A stretch of 64,000 bases of DNA from Arthrobacter sp. Edens01 (GTDB lineage Bacteria > Actinomycetota > Actinomycetes > Actinomycetales > Micrococcaceae). Under the pieces are notes generated by a model. It was not told the DNA's origin. It was given only the letters and a program-made list of their open reading frames with translations, and did no database searches. Every line of letters starts with the position of its first letter. Position 1 is the stretch's first letter. A program made the position numbers and the translations under genes. This document shows positions 18,701 to 25,878 of the stretch, piece after piece. Location: contig NZ_LKIU01000005.1 in the NCBI RefSeq assembly GCF_001307035.1, positions 265,664-329,663 of the forward strand. The letters are read 5' to 3'.

Positions 18701-19341
18701 TCGCGGCGCACAACGAACTCGGTGCCGGCATGCAGCTGGCCATGAAGGACCTCGAAATCCGCGGTGCCGGCAACCTGCTGGGCGGGGAGCAGTCCGGGCA
18801 CATTGCCGGCGTCGGCTTCGATCTGTACATCCGGCTGGTAGGCGAGGCAGTGGCGGACTTCCGCGGCGAGGCCGAGGAGAAGGCCGCCGAGATGAAGATC
18901 GAGCTGCCGGTCAACGCGCACCTGCCGCACGAGTACGTGCCGGGGGAGCGGCTGCGGCTGGAGGCCTACCGCAAGCTGGCTTCGGCGCTGACCAACGAGG
19001 CGATCGACGAAGTCCTTGCCGAGCTCGTGGACCGCTACGGCGAGCCGCCGCAGGAAGTGAAGAACCTGATCGACGTCGCCCGGTTCCGGGTGGATGCCCG
19101 CGCCGCCGGCCTGACCGACGTCGCGCTGCAGGGCAACTTCATCAAGTTCTCCCCGGGCGACCTGCCCGAATCCCGTGTGATGCGCCTGCAGCGGATGTAC
19201 CCGGGCTCGCAGGTGAAGCCGGCGCTGAACGCGATCCTGATTCCGAAGCCCAAGACTGCGAAGATCGGCGGCCGGGACCTGCAGGATGCCGAGATGCTGC
19301 AGTGGGCGCACCAGGTGCTGGACGCGATCTTCAAGGAATAG
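15730..19341 (+). CDS. mfd: Transcription-repair coupling factor Mfd
   Basis: A 1203-residue DNA translocase, the usual Mfd length. The N-terminal UvrB-like module includes FPSWETLPHERLSP (about 115). The RNA polymerase-interacting domain begins at LQLQEGDYVVHEQHGVGRF (about 530). The RecG-like motor has SGDVGYGKTEIAVRAA (Walker A), VIVDEEQRFGVEHKE (DEEQ box), MSATPIPRTLEMS and RGRVGRGRERAYAYF. The TRCF C-terminal domain closes the protein. Mfd pushes stalled RNA polymerase off lesions and recruits UvrA for nucleotide excision repair. The ATG at 15730 follows GAAGGAGATACCCCCGCA, which decides the start. The methyltransferase gene starts 26 bases downstream. Confidence 0.97.
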   Translation: MSLNGLRAALAEDPSYARLRAHAARPPAKRSQDLEIGAPQGMRAALLAEMVDGLAEAHDGAAGDTAGAPVVLAVTATGREAEDLAAALRSYLPLAGIEEFPSWETLPHERLSPRSDTVGRRLSVLRRLAHPENDPVQIVVAPVRAVVQPLVKGLGDLQPVSLAVGDERPFDDVVKALADAAYARVDMVSHRGEFAVRGGILDVFPPTDDHPIRIDFFGDEVESMRWFAVADQRTLTGEHVIHPKELYAPPCRELLITPDVMSRAAKLQGQMPAAADMLEKIAGGIAVEGMESLAPVLVDEMVPLMAQLPPGSISVVIEPEKVRARAHDLESTNEEFLAAAWATASDGGAAPVDLSAGLSADLEAASFRSLTDTRSAALANDVAWWAITSFNPDAETVLDIDTLSINAREPRGYKGDVAEMMDFIGSRIKDQWRLVVVTEGPGPASRLAELFHDNDIPAARVESLDSEPQPGIIEITTASAGRGFVFDNLKTGLLTEADLLGRASTYSTRDMRKMPSRRRNAVDPLQLQEGDYVVHEQHGVGRFVELLQRATGAGVNKTVREYLVLEYAPSKRGAPGDRLFVPTDQLDQITRYVGGETPVLSKMGGSDWAKTKSKARKAVKEIAGELIRLYSARMASKGHAFGQDTPWQRELEEAFPYVETPDQLTTINEVKADMEREVPMDRLVSGDVGYGKTEIAVRAAFKAVQDGKQVAVLVPTTLLAQQHMETFSERFSGFPVRVATLSRFQTAKQAKEVIEGVRNGSVDVIIGTHRLLSQEVQFKDLGLVIVDEEQRFGVEHKEALKKLRTNVDVLAMSATPIPRTLEMSLTGIRETSTLATPPEERHPVLTYVGPYTDKQASAAIRRELMREGQVFFVHNRVSSIDRTAAHLQELVPEARIAVAHGQMSEAKLEQIIVDFWEKRFDVLVCTTIIETGLDISNANTLIVDRADHFGLSQLHQLRGRVGRGRERAYAYFLYPSEKPLGEVALERLKAVAAHNELGAGMQLAMKDLEIRGAGNLLGGEQSGHIAGVGFDLYIRLVGEAVADFRGEAEEKAAEMKIELPVNAHLPHEYVPGERLRLEAYRKLASALTNEAIDEVLAELVDRYGEPPQEVKNLIDVARFRVDARAAGLTDVALQGNFIKFSPGDLPESRVMRLQRMYPGSQVKPALNAILIPKPKTAKIGGRDLQDAEMLQWAHQVLDAIFKE

Positions 19342-19367
19342 GGTCCAGAGGATTGTAGGGTCGGGGG

Positions 19368-20105
19368 ATGCCGGACGCGATCTTCTCCCATCCCAGGCTT
19401 GCCCGGGTGTACGACGTCCTCGGAGGCGGCCGCAGCGACCTCGACACGTATCTTGGCCTGGCCGCTGAGCCCGGCGTGAATGCCGTGCTCGACGTCGGCT
19501 GTGGAACGGGGACGCTCGCGTGCCTTCTCGCAGCGAAGGGGGTGGAAGTGCTGGGTGTGGATCCGGCGTCGGCTTCCGTTGACGTTGCCCGCGCCAAACC
19601 GGGAGCCGGTGCCGTGAGATGGGTGGTGGGAACAGCGCCGGACGCTGCGGCTGACCCGGCGAACCACCAGCGGTTTGACCTCGCCACCATGACGGCGAAT
19701 GTCGCCCAGGTTTTCCTGTCCGACGCCGACTGGATTCGTACGCTCCGTTCCATTCACACCTGCCTCCGGCCGGGAGGGCGGCTCGCTTTCGAGACCCGGA
19801 ACCCGGCGGACCGGGCCTGGGCGAGGTGGACGAAGGAACGTTCCCATCAGGTGGTCGACGCCGGTGCCGAAGGATTGGTCGAGGACTGGGTCGAGGTCAC
19901 CGGCGTCGACGGCGAGCTGGTGAGCTTCGAGTCGCCCACCATTTTCCAATCCGACGGGGAAAGGCTGGACTCCACCAGCACCCTGCGCTTCCGCAACCGG
20001 GATGCGCTGCGGTCCAGCCTGGCGGAGGCTGGATTCGGGGAAGTGGAGATCCGGGATCTGCCCTACGCTCCAACACGCGGATGGCTGGTCCTGGTCCAGG
20101 CCTGA
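19368..20105 (+). CDS. Class I SAM-dependent methyltransferase
   Basis: A 245-residue cytosolic methyltransferase. VLDVGCGTGTLACLLAAKG (about 41-59) is the SAM-binding glycine loop, VLGVDPASASVDVARAK gives the acidic residue that binds ribose, and FDLATMTANVAQVF is the post-motif II segment. LRPGGRLAFETRNP is motif III. The C-terminal lobe has the strand pattern common in uncharacterised actinobacterial methyltransferases. The substrate cannot be deduced. It lies 26 bases after mfd, so it may be read through from it, though no functional link to repair is known. Confidence 0.88.
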   Translation: MPDAIFSHPRLARVYDVLGGGRSDLDTYLGLAAEPGVNAVLDVGCGTGTLACLLAAKGVEVLGVDPASASVDVARAKPGAGAVRWVVGTAPDAAADPANHQRFDLATMTANVAQVFLSDADWIRTLRSIHTCLRPGGRLAFETRNPADRAWARWTKERSHQVVDAGAEGLVEDWVEVTGVDGELVSFESPTIFQSDGERLDSTSTLRFRNRDALRSSLAEAGFGEVEIRDLPYAPTRGWLVLVQA

Positions 20106-20216
20106 ACCGGGGCTCGTGCTTAGGGTGTTCCCTCATCCGGCTCCGGTACACCACGGCGGACACAGAAAGGAGGGCAGGGAAACAACCGGAAATCCGCCCC
20201 GGATCCCGAGGACAGC

Positions 20217-20433
20217 ATGGGCGAGGTCTATGTCCCGGCCGTCGACCCACGGTACCAGCGCCACGGCGTCGGGCGGGCTCTGCTGGAGCACTCGTTCGCC
20301 AGGTCCCGGCACGCGGAAATGGCGATGGTTATGGTGGAAACCGGCGACGACGCGGTCACGCCCCGGCGCGGCTGGCCTACGAAGCCATGGGCTTCGAATG
20401 CTGGCCCGTGGCGCGCTATTTCAAGGACCTCGG
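20217..20433 (+). pseudogene. Broken GNAT acetyltransferase remnant
   Basis: One frame reads GEVYVPAVDPRYQRHGVGRA, the acetyl-CoA-binding signature of GNAT proteins, as far as about 20350. The next GNAT segment, GHAPARLAYEAMGFECWPVA, then continues in another frame, consistent with loss of one base near 20350. The N-terminal half is also missing or unrecognisable upstream. Both pieces together would make only the C-terminal half of a GNAT domain. It is therefore a decaying remnant rather than an active gene, unless the frameshift is a sequencing error. Confidence 0.7.
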
Positions 20434-20501
20434 CCGCTGGGGGTGCCCCACACCAGGACTCTGGGGATCTTCGGGGAGGCGCCCGTCGCGCGGCATCCCC
20501 A

Positions 20502-20647
20502 CAACCTTCGGGCAGGTAACGTCCTTTAGGAAGTGTTCCCTCGATCCTTCGGGCAGTTGACGTCGCTTTGAGAGCTTCAAAACGACGTCAACTGCCCGAG
20601 AGATATGCGGAAGGTGCCCAGAGCAGCGTTATCTCCCCGAAGGTTGG
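20502..20647. repeat. Cluster of palindromic repeat elements
   Basis: Three related units lie here. 20502-20529 reads, on the minus strand, GGACGTTACCTGCCCGAAGG. 20549-20599 is a 22-bp inverted repeat with one mismatch (outer arms CGGGCAGTTGACGTCG and CGACGTCAACTGCCCG) around a short loop. 20622-20647 contains AGCGTTATCTCCCCGAAGGT. They share a core near GACGTTATCTGCCCGAAGGT with elements at 15.5, 46.2 and 58.1 kb. No gene is visible in this stretch. They follow the GNAT remnant. Confidence 0.75.
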
Positions 20648-20681
20648 ACGGCGGAGCCCAGGAACGTTCGCGCCCGGGCCC

Positions 20682-20737
20682 CTGCAGATCACCAGATACC
20701 GTGGCACCCATCCTGCAGATCAGCAGATACCGCGGCA
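20682..20737 (+). repeat. Two 25-bp direct repeats and low-complexity sequence
   Basis: CTGCAGATCACCAGATACCG at 20682 and CTGCAGATCAGCAGATACCG at 20713 begin two 25-base copies that differ at two positions. They are followed to about 20820 by CAGCCCGCAGCCCTCCG-type low-complexity sequence. Nothing here looks coding. Confidence 0.7.
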
Positions 20738-20825
20738 GCCCGAAGCCCGCAGCCCTCCGAAGCGCGGCAGCCCGAGCAGCCCGCAGCCCTCCGGTCGGCA
20801 GCCCACAAACCGCACACCAGAATGA

Positions 20826-20869
20826 GCGTGCCTCCTTCGGGAGGGGGAATCAGGCCGAAGGAGGCACGC
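20826..20869. terminator. Strong hairpin terminator downstream of the FAD oxidase
   Basis: Perfect 15-bp arms GCGTGCCTCCTTCGG and CCGAAGGAGGCACGC enclose a 14-base loop. A GTTTTT run follows on the plus strand and the FAD oxidase stop lies 20 bases away on the minus strand. It probably stops transcription from both sides. Confidence 0.8.
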
Positions 20870-20888
20870 GGTTTTTGCGGGAAGCGGG

Positions 20889-22322
20889 CTAGGAGTCGAA
20901 CCCCATCCCCACGGCATCCATCAGCTTCAGCCACGGACCCCGTTTGCCCTGCCGGCGGTCCGACCGGACCATGGCGGCAGTCGTGATCTTCACGCCCAGC
21001 CAGGCAACAGGTTCCGGCGGGAACGGGATCGGAAGCTTGCGCACCAGCTCCAGCGACGTCCGCCGGGTCTGCACTCCGGAGAGCAAATCCAGCAGCACAT
21101 TCGCGGCAAACCGGCTGGCGCCCACACCCAGGCCGGTGAACCCGGCGGCGTAGGCCACCCGTCCGCCGTACGCCTTCATAAAGAAGGAGAAGAAGCGGCT
21201 GCAGGTATCGATCGCCCCGCCCCACTTGTGGCTGAAGGTGATGCCTTCCAGCTGCGGGAACGTCGCAAGGAAATGCGCAGCCAGACGGCGGAAGGATTCC
21301 TCGCTCTGCTCATACTCCGGCTTCATGCTGCGGCCGTAGTGGTAGGGCGCGTCGTAGCCGCCGAACAGGATGCGGTTGTCTTCGGTGAGCCGGTAGTAGT
21401 GGAACCGGTTGGAAACGTCATCCAGTCCCTGCCGCCGGGTCCAGCCGATGGATTCAAGCTGCTCCTCGGTCAGCGGCTCGGTCATCAGGGCGTAGTCGTA
21501 GACCGGCACAGTGTGCAGGCGCGCCCGGCGCAGCAGCGACGGAAACACGTTCGTCGCCAGGGCCACCTTCGCCCCGGAGACTGTGCCGCCGTCGGTCTCC
21601 ACCTCCACACCGTGCCTGGACTTGGCCAGGGACCGAACGGGGGAGTGCTCGAAAATCCGTACGCCCAGCTCCAGGCAGGCGCGCTTCAGGCCCCAGGCCA
21701 GCTTGGCCGGATCCACCAGCGCGCTGCCCTTTTTGTTCCAGGCCCCGGCCAGGTACAGCGGGGACTTCACCTCGGACTGGACCTGCTCCCGGTCAAAGAA
21801 CTCGACGCCGTCATGGCCGGCTTCCTCGCGCAGCCACTGGACCTGGTGCGGGTCGGTGGCCAGTGCCAGGGTGCCGTTCCACTGGAAGTCGCAGTCGATC
21901 CCGTAACGCTGGATCGCCTGGGCAAACTCGGCGAGGTTCTCGTCTCCCATGTCCTTGAGCAGGTCCACCTCCTGGGGCAGGTGCTTGACCCCGTTGCTGT
22001 AGCCGTGGGTCAGGCTCGCAGAGACAAAACCGCCGTTACGGCCCGACGCCGCCCAGCCGACTTCCCGGCCCTCCAGCAGCACGACTGAGGCCGATGGATC
22101 CCGTTCCTTGGCCAGCAGCGCCGTCCACAGTCCGGTGTATCCGCCACCGACTACAACGAGGTCCGCTGAGATCCGGGAATCCAGCGGGGGCAGGGGCGCA
22201 GGGCGTTCGGGGCGGTCCAGCCAGTACGGAGCCGGTGCTGCCCCGGCGAGGGCAGCGGTGACGGTGGCGGCCGGGATGCGCTGCTCGGCCAGCTCATAGG
22301 TGGTTGGGGTGGTGCGTGGCAC
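20889..22322 (-). CDS. FAD-dependent amine oxidase, gamma-glutamylputrescine oxidase-like
   Basis: A 477-residue flavoprotein of the DAO (D-amino acid oxidase/glycine oxidase) fold. The FAD-binding motif is VVVGGGYTGLWTALLA (about 55), followed by GWAASGRNGGFVSAS, typical of the PuuB/OrdL branch. A C-terminal GFTGLGVGASRFAA segment contacts FAD. PuuB-like enzymes oxidise a primary amine, such as gamma-glutamylputrescine, to an aldehyde, with H2O2 released. The aldehyde dehydrogenase just upstream in the operon could then oxidise that product, and a PotABCD-like transporter is nearby, so polyamine breakdown is the best guess. It starts with GTG. The exact amine is unproven. Confidence 0.82.
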   Translation of the reverse strand: MPRTTPTTYELAEQRIPAATVTAALAGAAPAPYWLDRPERPAPLPPLDSRISADLVVVGGGYTGLWTALLAKERDPSASVVLLEGREVGWAASGRNGGFVSASLTHGYSNGVKHLPQEVDLLKDMGDENLAEFAQAIQRYGIDCDFQWNGTLALATDPHQVQWLREEAGHDGVEFFDREQVQSEVKSPLYLAGAWNKKGSALVDPAKLAWGLKRACLELGVRIFEHSPVRSLAKSRHGVEVETDGGTVSGAKVALATNVFPSLLRRARLHTVPVYDYALMTEPLTEEQLESIGWTRRQGLDDVSNRFHYYRLTEDNRILFGGYDAPYHYGRSMKPEYEQSEESFRRLAAHFLATFPQLEGITFSHKWGGAIDTCSRFFSFFMKAYGGRVAYAAGFTGLGVGASRFAANVLLDLLSGVQTRRTSLELVRKLPIPFPPEPVAWLGVKITTAAMVRSDRRQGKRGPWLKLMDAVGMGFDS

Positions 22323-22371
22323 GGTATCTGCTTTCGTTTGGTAGTGGTTCGCAGTTGCTGGCAGGACCGGA

Positions 22372-23829
22372 TTAGGCCGGACGGTAGCCCGTGGTTTCCG
22401 GCGGCACCGCGTGGCGGATCATCAGGTGGCGGGTCACCGAGTAGTCCAGCAGCGGCTCGATGCTCATGTCCTTGCCGAAACCGGAGCCCTTCACGCCGCC
22501 GTGCGGTGCCTCCGAGGCGAGCGGCAGGTGGTCGTTGATCCAGGTGACGCCCACCTCCAGCTGGTGGCTGACGCGGATGGCACGCCCGACGTCGGCGGTC
22601 CAGACTGAGGACGCCAGCCCGTAGGCGCTGTCGTTGGCCAGCGCAACGGCGTCGTCCTCCGTGTCGAACGGGAGGGCAACGAGCACCGGTCCGAAGATTT
22701 CACCCTGCACCAGCTCCGAGGACTGCGCAGCGCCCACCACCAGGGTCGGCGGGAAGTAGAAGCCGGGTCCCTCCAGGGGTGAGCCGCCTTCAAGCGCCTG
22801 GGCGCCGGAGTCGACCGCCCGCTGCACAAACCCGGCAACCTTCTCCCGGTGCGCGGCGGAGATCAGCGGGCCGATGTGCGTGGCGGGATCGTGCGGGTCG
22901 CCGATGTTGATGCCCTTCAGCTCCGCGCGCAGGGCCGCTACGGCGTCGTCGAAGATGCTGCGGTGGATGTAGACGCGGGTGGCAGCGGTGCAGTCCTGTC
23001 CGGTGTTGTAGGTGGCACCGAGAGCGACGGCGCGGGCCATCTGGGGGATGTCCGCGTCGGCGAAGACCAGTGCGGGGGCCTTGCCGCCGAGCTCCAGGTG
23101 CACGCGCTTGACGTCCTTGACCGCTCCCTGCATCACGGCCCGCCCGGTAGCGGTGGATCCGGTCACGGAGACCATGTCCACCCCGCGGTGGGACGCCAGC
23201 GCAGAGCCGATGTCCCCGCCGCCGGTCACAACGTTCAGGACGCCGGCGGGCAGCCCGGCACCGGCGGCAAGCTCGGCCAGCCGCAGGGTGGACCCCGGAG
23301 TCAGCGGAGCGGGCTTGAGGATCACAGTGTTGCCCGCGGCAAGTGCCGGGCCGGCCTTCCACAGTGCCATGATCAGCGGGAAGTTCCACGGCGTGATGCC
23401 GGCGACCACACCCACCGGACGGCGGACCATCATAGAGGTGTAGCCGTCAGAGAACATGCCGGCTCCGGTGCCGTCCACGGACCGCGCAGCTCCGGCGAAG
23501 AAGCGCAGGTTGTCCGCCCCGAACGGAATCTCCCCGTCCAGCACCGTGGTCCAGGGCTTGCCGCCCTCCGTGACTTCGCGTTCGGTGAGCGCTTCGGCGT
23601 CCTCTTCGAGCGCGTCGGCGAGCTTCAGCAGCACACGGGCACGCTGGCCCGGGGTCTGCGCGGCCCAGCCGGCAGCGGCGTCGCGGGCGGCAGCGACGGC
23701 GGAATCGACGTCGCTCACGGTTGAGGAGGTGAGGATGCCCGAGACCTCGCCGGTGGCGGGATTAATGAGTTCCTGCACTTCGCCGGCGGAGTCGCGGTAG
23801 TCGTTGGAGATAAAAGTTCCGGATGCCAT
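22372..23829 (-). CDS. Aldehyde dehydrogenase, gamma-aminobutyraldehyde type
   Basis: A 485-residue aldehyde dehydrogenase. PWNFPLIMA, VSVTGSTATGR, LELGGKAPALVF (general base Glu247) and YNTGQDCTAATR (catalytic Cys280) are all intact. The Cys context GQDCTAATR resembles gamma-aminobutyraldehyde/PatD-type enzymes rather than succinate-semialdehyde ones. It would oxidise the aldehyde formed by the FAD oxidase encoded 49 bases downstream. The ATG at 23829 is chosen because CAAGGAACCACC precedes it; the open frame above to 23982 overlaps the end of the glycosyltransferase gene in another frame. The operon order is glycosyltransferase, dehydrogenase, oxidase. Confidence 0.85.
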   Translation of the reverse strand: MASGTFISNDYRDSAGEVQELINPATGEVSGILTSSTVSDVDSAVAAARDAAAGWAAQTPGQRARVLLKLADALEEDAEALTEREVTEGGKPWTTVLDGEIPFGADNLRFFAGAARSVDGTGAGMFSDGYTSMMVRRPVGVVAGITPWNFPLIMALWKAGPALAAGNTVILKPAPLTPGSTLRLAELAAGAGLPAGVLNVVTGGGDIGSALASHRGVDMVSVTGSTATGRAVMQGAVKDVKRVHLELGGKAPALVFADADIPQMARAVALGATYNTGQDCTAATRVYIHRSIFDDAVAALRAELKGINIGDPHDPATHIGPLISAAHREKVAGFVQRAVDSGAQALEGGSPLEGPGFYFPPTLVVGAAQSSELVQGEIFGPVLVALPFDTEDDAVALANDSAYGLASSVWTADVGRAIRVSHQLEVGVTWINDHLPLASEAPHGGVKGSGFGKDMSIEPLLDYSVTRHLMIRHAVPPETTGYRPA

Positions 23830-23872
23830 GGTGGTTCCTTGCATTGGTGGTGATTTGGTGATGTGGTGCGGG

Positions 23873-25159
23873 TCAGTGTGAGGCGGCAACGTTTTCAAGC
23901 GCTGTGGCCGCTGCAGACAAGCCGTCGGCGGCGCGGATCCGTTCCCCGGCTGCACGGCAGCGGGCCTGGAGCTCCGTATCATTCAGCAGCTCGGCGACCG
24001 TGCCCAGCAGTTCTTCCGGCGTGCAGGTGTAGGTGTCCAGCCGCCGGCCGTAGCCGGATTCGTGGACGCGCTGGGCGTTGTCGTACTGGTCCCAGAACAG
24101 CGGCAGCAGGATCATCGGCTTGCCGAAGTGCAGGGCTTCGGTGGTGGTGTTGTTCCCGCCGTGGGTGATCACCAGGTCCACCAGGGGAATGATGCGGGTC
24201 TGCGGCAGGAACTCCGAACCCCACATGTTCTCTGCGAGGGTGATTTCCTCATGGCGCGGGCCCTTGGAAACAATGAAGTTGTACTCCGTCGCGGCTCCGA
24301 GGATGTCCACGGTGCGCTGCATCAGTTCGACGTCGGCACCGCCCAGGGAGCCCAGGCTGAAGTAGATCAGCGGCTTGGACGCATCCAGGAAGTGTTCGGG
24401 CAGTTCGACCGCGGACTCGGTCTCGCGGACGGCCGAGTCCACCCGGGTCCAGTTCCCGTCCAGCGGGCGGCTGCCGGTGTAGTCGAGTTCTTCCGGGTAG
24501 ACGTAGATGTTGTGCACGCCGGAGTGGATGAACTCAAGGCGCGGCAGCGCCGGAGCGCCCTGGTCCTGGACCCAGGCGTTGAAGTCCTCCCAGAGATCCT
24601 TGTGGGTGCGTTCGTATTCGGCACGGTATTCCGCCCAGGCACCCTCGTCATCCTTGCCCAGCCCGGAATAGGCCGGGGCGATGCCGGGGCCGGGCACCTC
24701 CAGCGGGTTGCAGGAGACGATCCGCACGAAGGGCTTGCCGGCGGTGACCAGTGCAGGAAATGCCACCACGTTATCCTCGATGATTACATCGGGATTTACT
24801 TGCTCAATTATCCGGCGCAATTCCGGTTCGCAGTACTTTGCGCCGTCAATGGCACCTTCCCAGATGGGCCGGATAACCGTTTCCGCCTGCTCAAGCGTCG
24901 ATTTCCGGAATTCCGGGGAGATGGCTTTGATGTATTCCTTCCAGAAGTCGCCGGCACCGGCGTCCTCGTCCGCCGGCGGGGCGAAGTCCACCAGTGCTTC
25001 CTCAAAGCCCAGCGGGGCCAGCTTGCCGCGCCAGGAGGACTCCGCCGCGAACACAACGCGGTGTCCGCGCTTGAGAAGTTCATTGCCGATGCCAATGCAG
25101 TTATTGGTGGGGCCGTAGGCGCTTTCCGGCATGAAAAGAAAAGTCCGTGAATTTGTCAA
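23873..25159 (-). CDS. GT1/MGT-type glycosyltransferase
   Basis: A 428-residue cytosolic glycosyltransferase of the GT-B fold. The N-terminal acceptor domain starts TFLFMPESAYGPTNNCIG, like macrolide glycosyltransferases (MGT). LIYFSLGSLGG begins the donor domain and ITHGGNNTTTEALHFGKPM is the nucleotide-sugar signature. Family members move a sugar from a UDP or TDP donor to a small hydrophobic acceptor. Its presence upstream of an aldehyde dehydrogenase and amine oxidase is unusual. The start is TTG, supported by AGGAGG six bases upstream. It is divergent from the TetR gene, which may control it. Acceptor and donor are unknown. Confidence 0.85.
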   Translation of the reverse strand: MTNSRTFLFMPESAYGPTNNCIGIGNELLKRGHRVVFAAESSWRGKLAPLGFEEALVDFAPPADEDAGAGDFWKEYIKAISPEFRKSTLEQAETVIRPIWEGAIDGAKYCEPELRRIIEQVNPDVIIEDNVVAFPALVTAGKPFVRIVSCNPLEVPGPGIAPAYSGLGKDDEGAWAEYRAEYERTHKDLWEDFNAWVQDQGAPALPRLEFIHSGVHNIYVYPEELDYTGSRPLDGNWTRVDSAVRETESAVELPEHFLDASKPLIYFSLGSLGGADVELMQRTVDILGAATEYNFIVSKGPRHEEITLAENMWGSEFLPQTRIIPLVDLVITHGGNNTTTEALHFGKPMILLPLFWDQYDNAQRVHESGYGRRLDTYTCTPEELLGTVAELLNDTELQARCRAAGERIRAADGLSAAATALENVAASH

Positions 25160-25266
25160 TGGGTGCCTCCTGGAAACAGCGGGTGATGGAAATTACTTTT
25201 TGCGGGTTCGATAATTCCGGGTGATGTGCCTTATTGTGGTGAATCTGCAAACGAGGAAGGTTTCAC

Positions 25267-25878
25267 ATGGCACGCCCGAAGAACCAGACCGCACGCCGCA
25301 GCGAAATTGTGGCGGCCGCACAGCGGGCGGTTGCCAAGCACGGACCCGACGGTGCGCGGCTGAACCGTGTTGCGGAGGAAGCCGGGCTGACCAGCGGAGC
25401 GGTGCTGTACTACTACCCGAACCTCGACGACCTGATCCTCGAAGCCAACCGGGAAGTCATGGAACGCTTCTACGAGGGCCGGGTGCAGATGCTCGCGTCC
25501 ATGCCGGATGATCCGGGCACCAGGCTGCTGGCGCTGATCCGTTCCGGGCTGCCGTCCGGGCCGGACGACGTCCAGGTGGCCATGCTGTGTGCCCTCGGCG
25601 GGTCCGCTGCCAACCATCCGGTCACCGCGAGCCTGCTGACCACCCTCTACGAGCGGCAGGTGGGTATGTACCAGGTGGTCCTGGAACAGGGAGCAGCCCG
25701 CGGGGAGTTCCATCTGGCGCAGGATGCGCTGACCGTGGCCCGGAACCTGGTGGCCCTGGAAGACGCCTACGGCTACCGGATCATTGCCCGCCACCCCAGC
25801 ATCGATTCCGAAACTGCTGCCGCGCTGATCGCTGACTACGCGAGGATCGCAACCGGTCATGAGCTGACAGTTTCCTGA
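25267..25878 (+). CDS. TetR-family transcriptional regulator
   Basis: A 203-residue repressor-type protein. The helix-turn-helix occupies about 10-56 with RLNRVAEEAGLTSGAVLYYYPNLDDLI, a standard TetR recognition helix. The C-terminal ligand domain is helical and variable. It is divergent from the glycosyltransferase-dehydrogenase-oxidase genes with a 107-base gap and so probably represses them until a substrate is bound. Its last 22 bases overlap the end of the convergent ATP-binding protein gene. GAGGAAGGTTTCAC precedes the ATG. I could not find a convincing operator palindrome in the gap. Confidence 0.9.
   Translation: MARPKNQTARRSEIVAAAQRAVAKHGPDGARLNRVAEEAGLTSGAVLYYYPNLDDLILEANREVMERFYEGRVQMLASMPDDPGTRLLALIRSGLPSGPDDVQVAMLCALGGSAANHPVTASLLTTLYERQVGMYQVVLEQGAARGEFHLAQDALTVARNLVALEDAYGYRIIARHPSIDSETAAALIADYARIATGHELTVS

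Noticed and set aside
23830-23982. Upstream extension of the aldehyde dehydrogenase to 23982
   Set aside because: Overlaps the glycosyltransferase 3' end and lacks family similarity; the ATG at 23829 has a good ribosome binding site.
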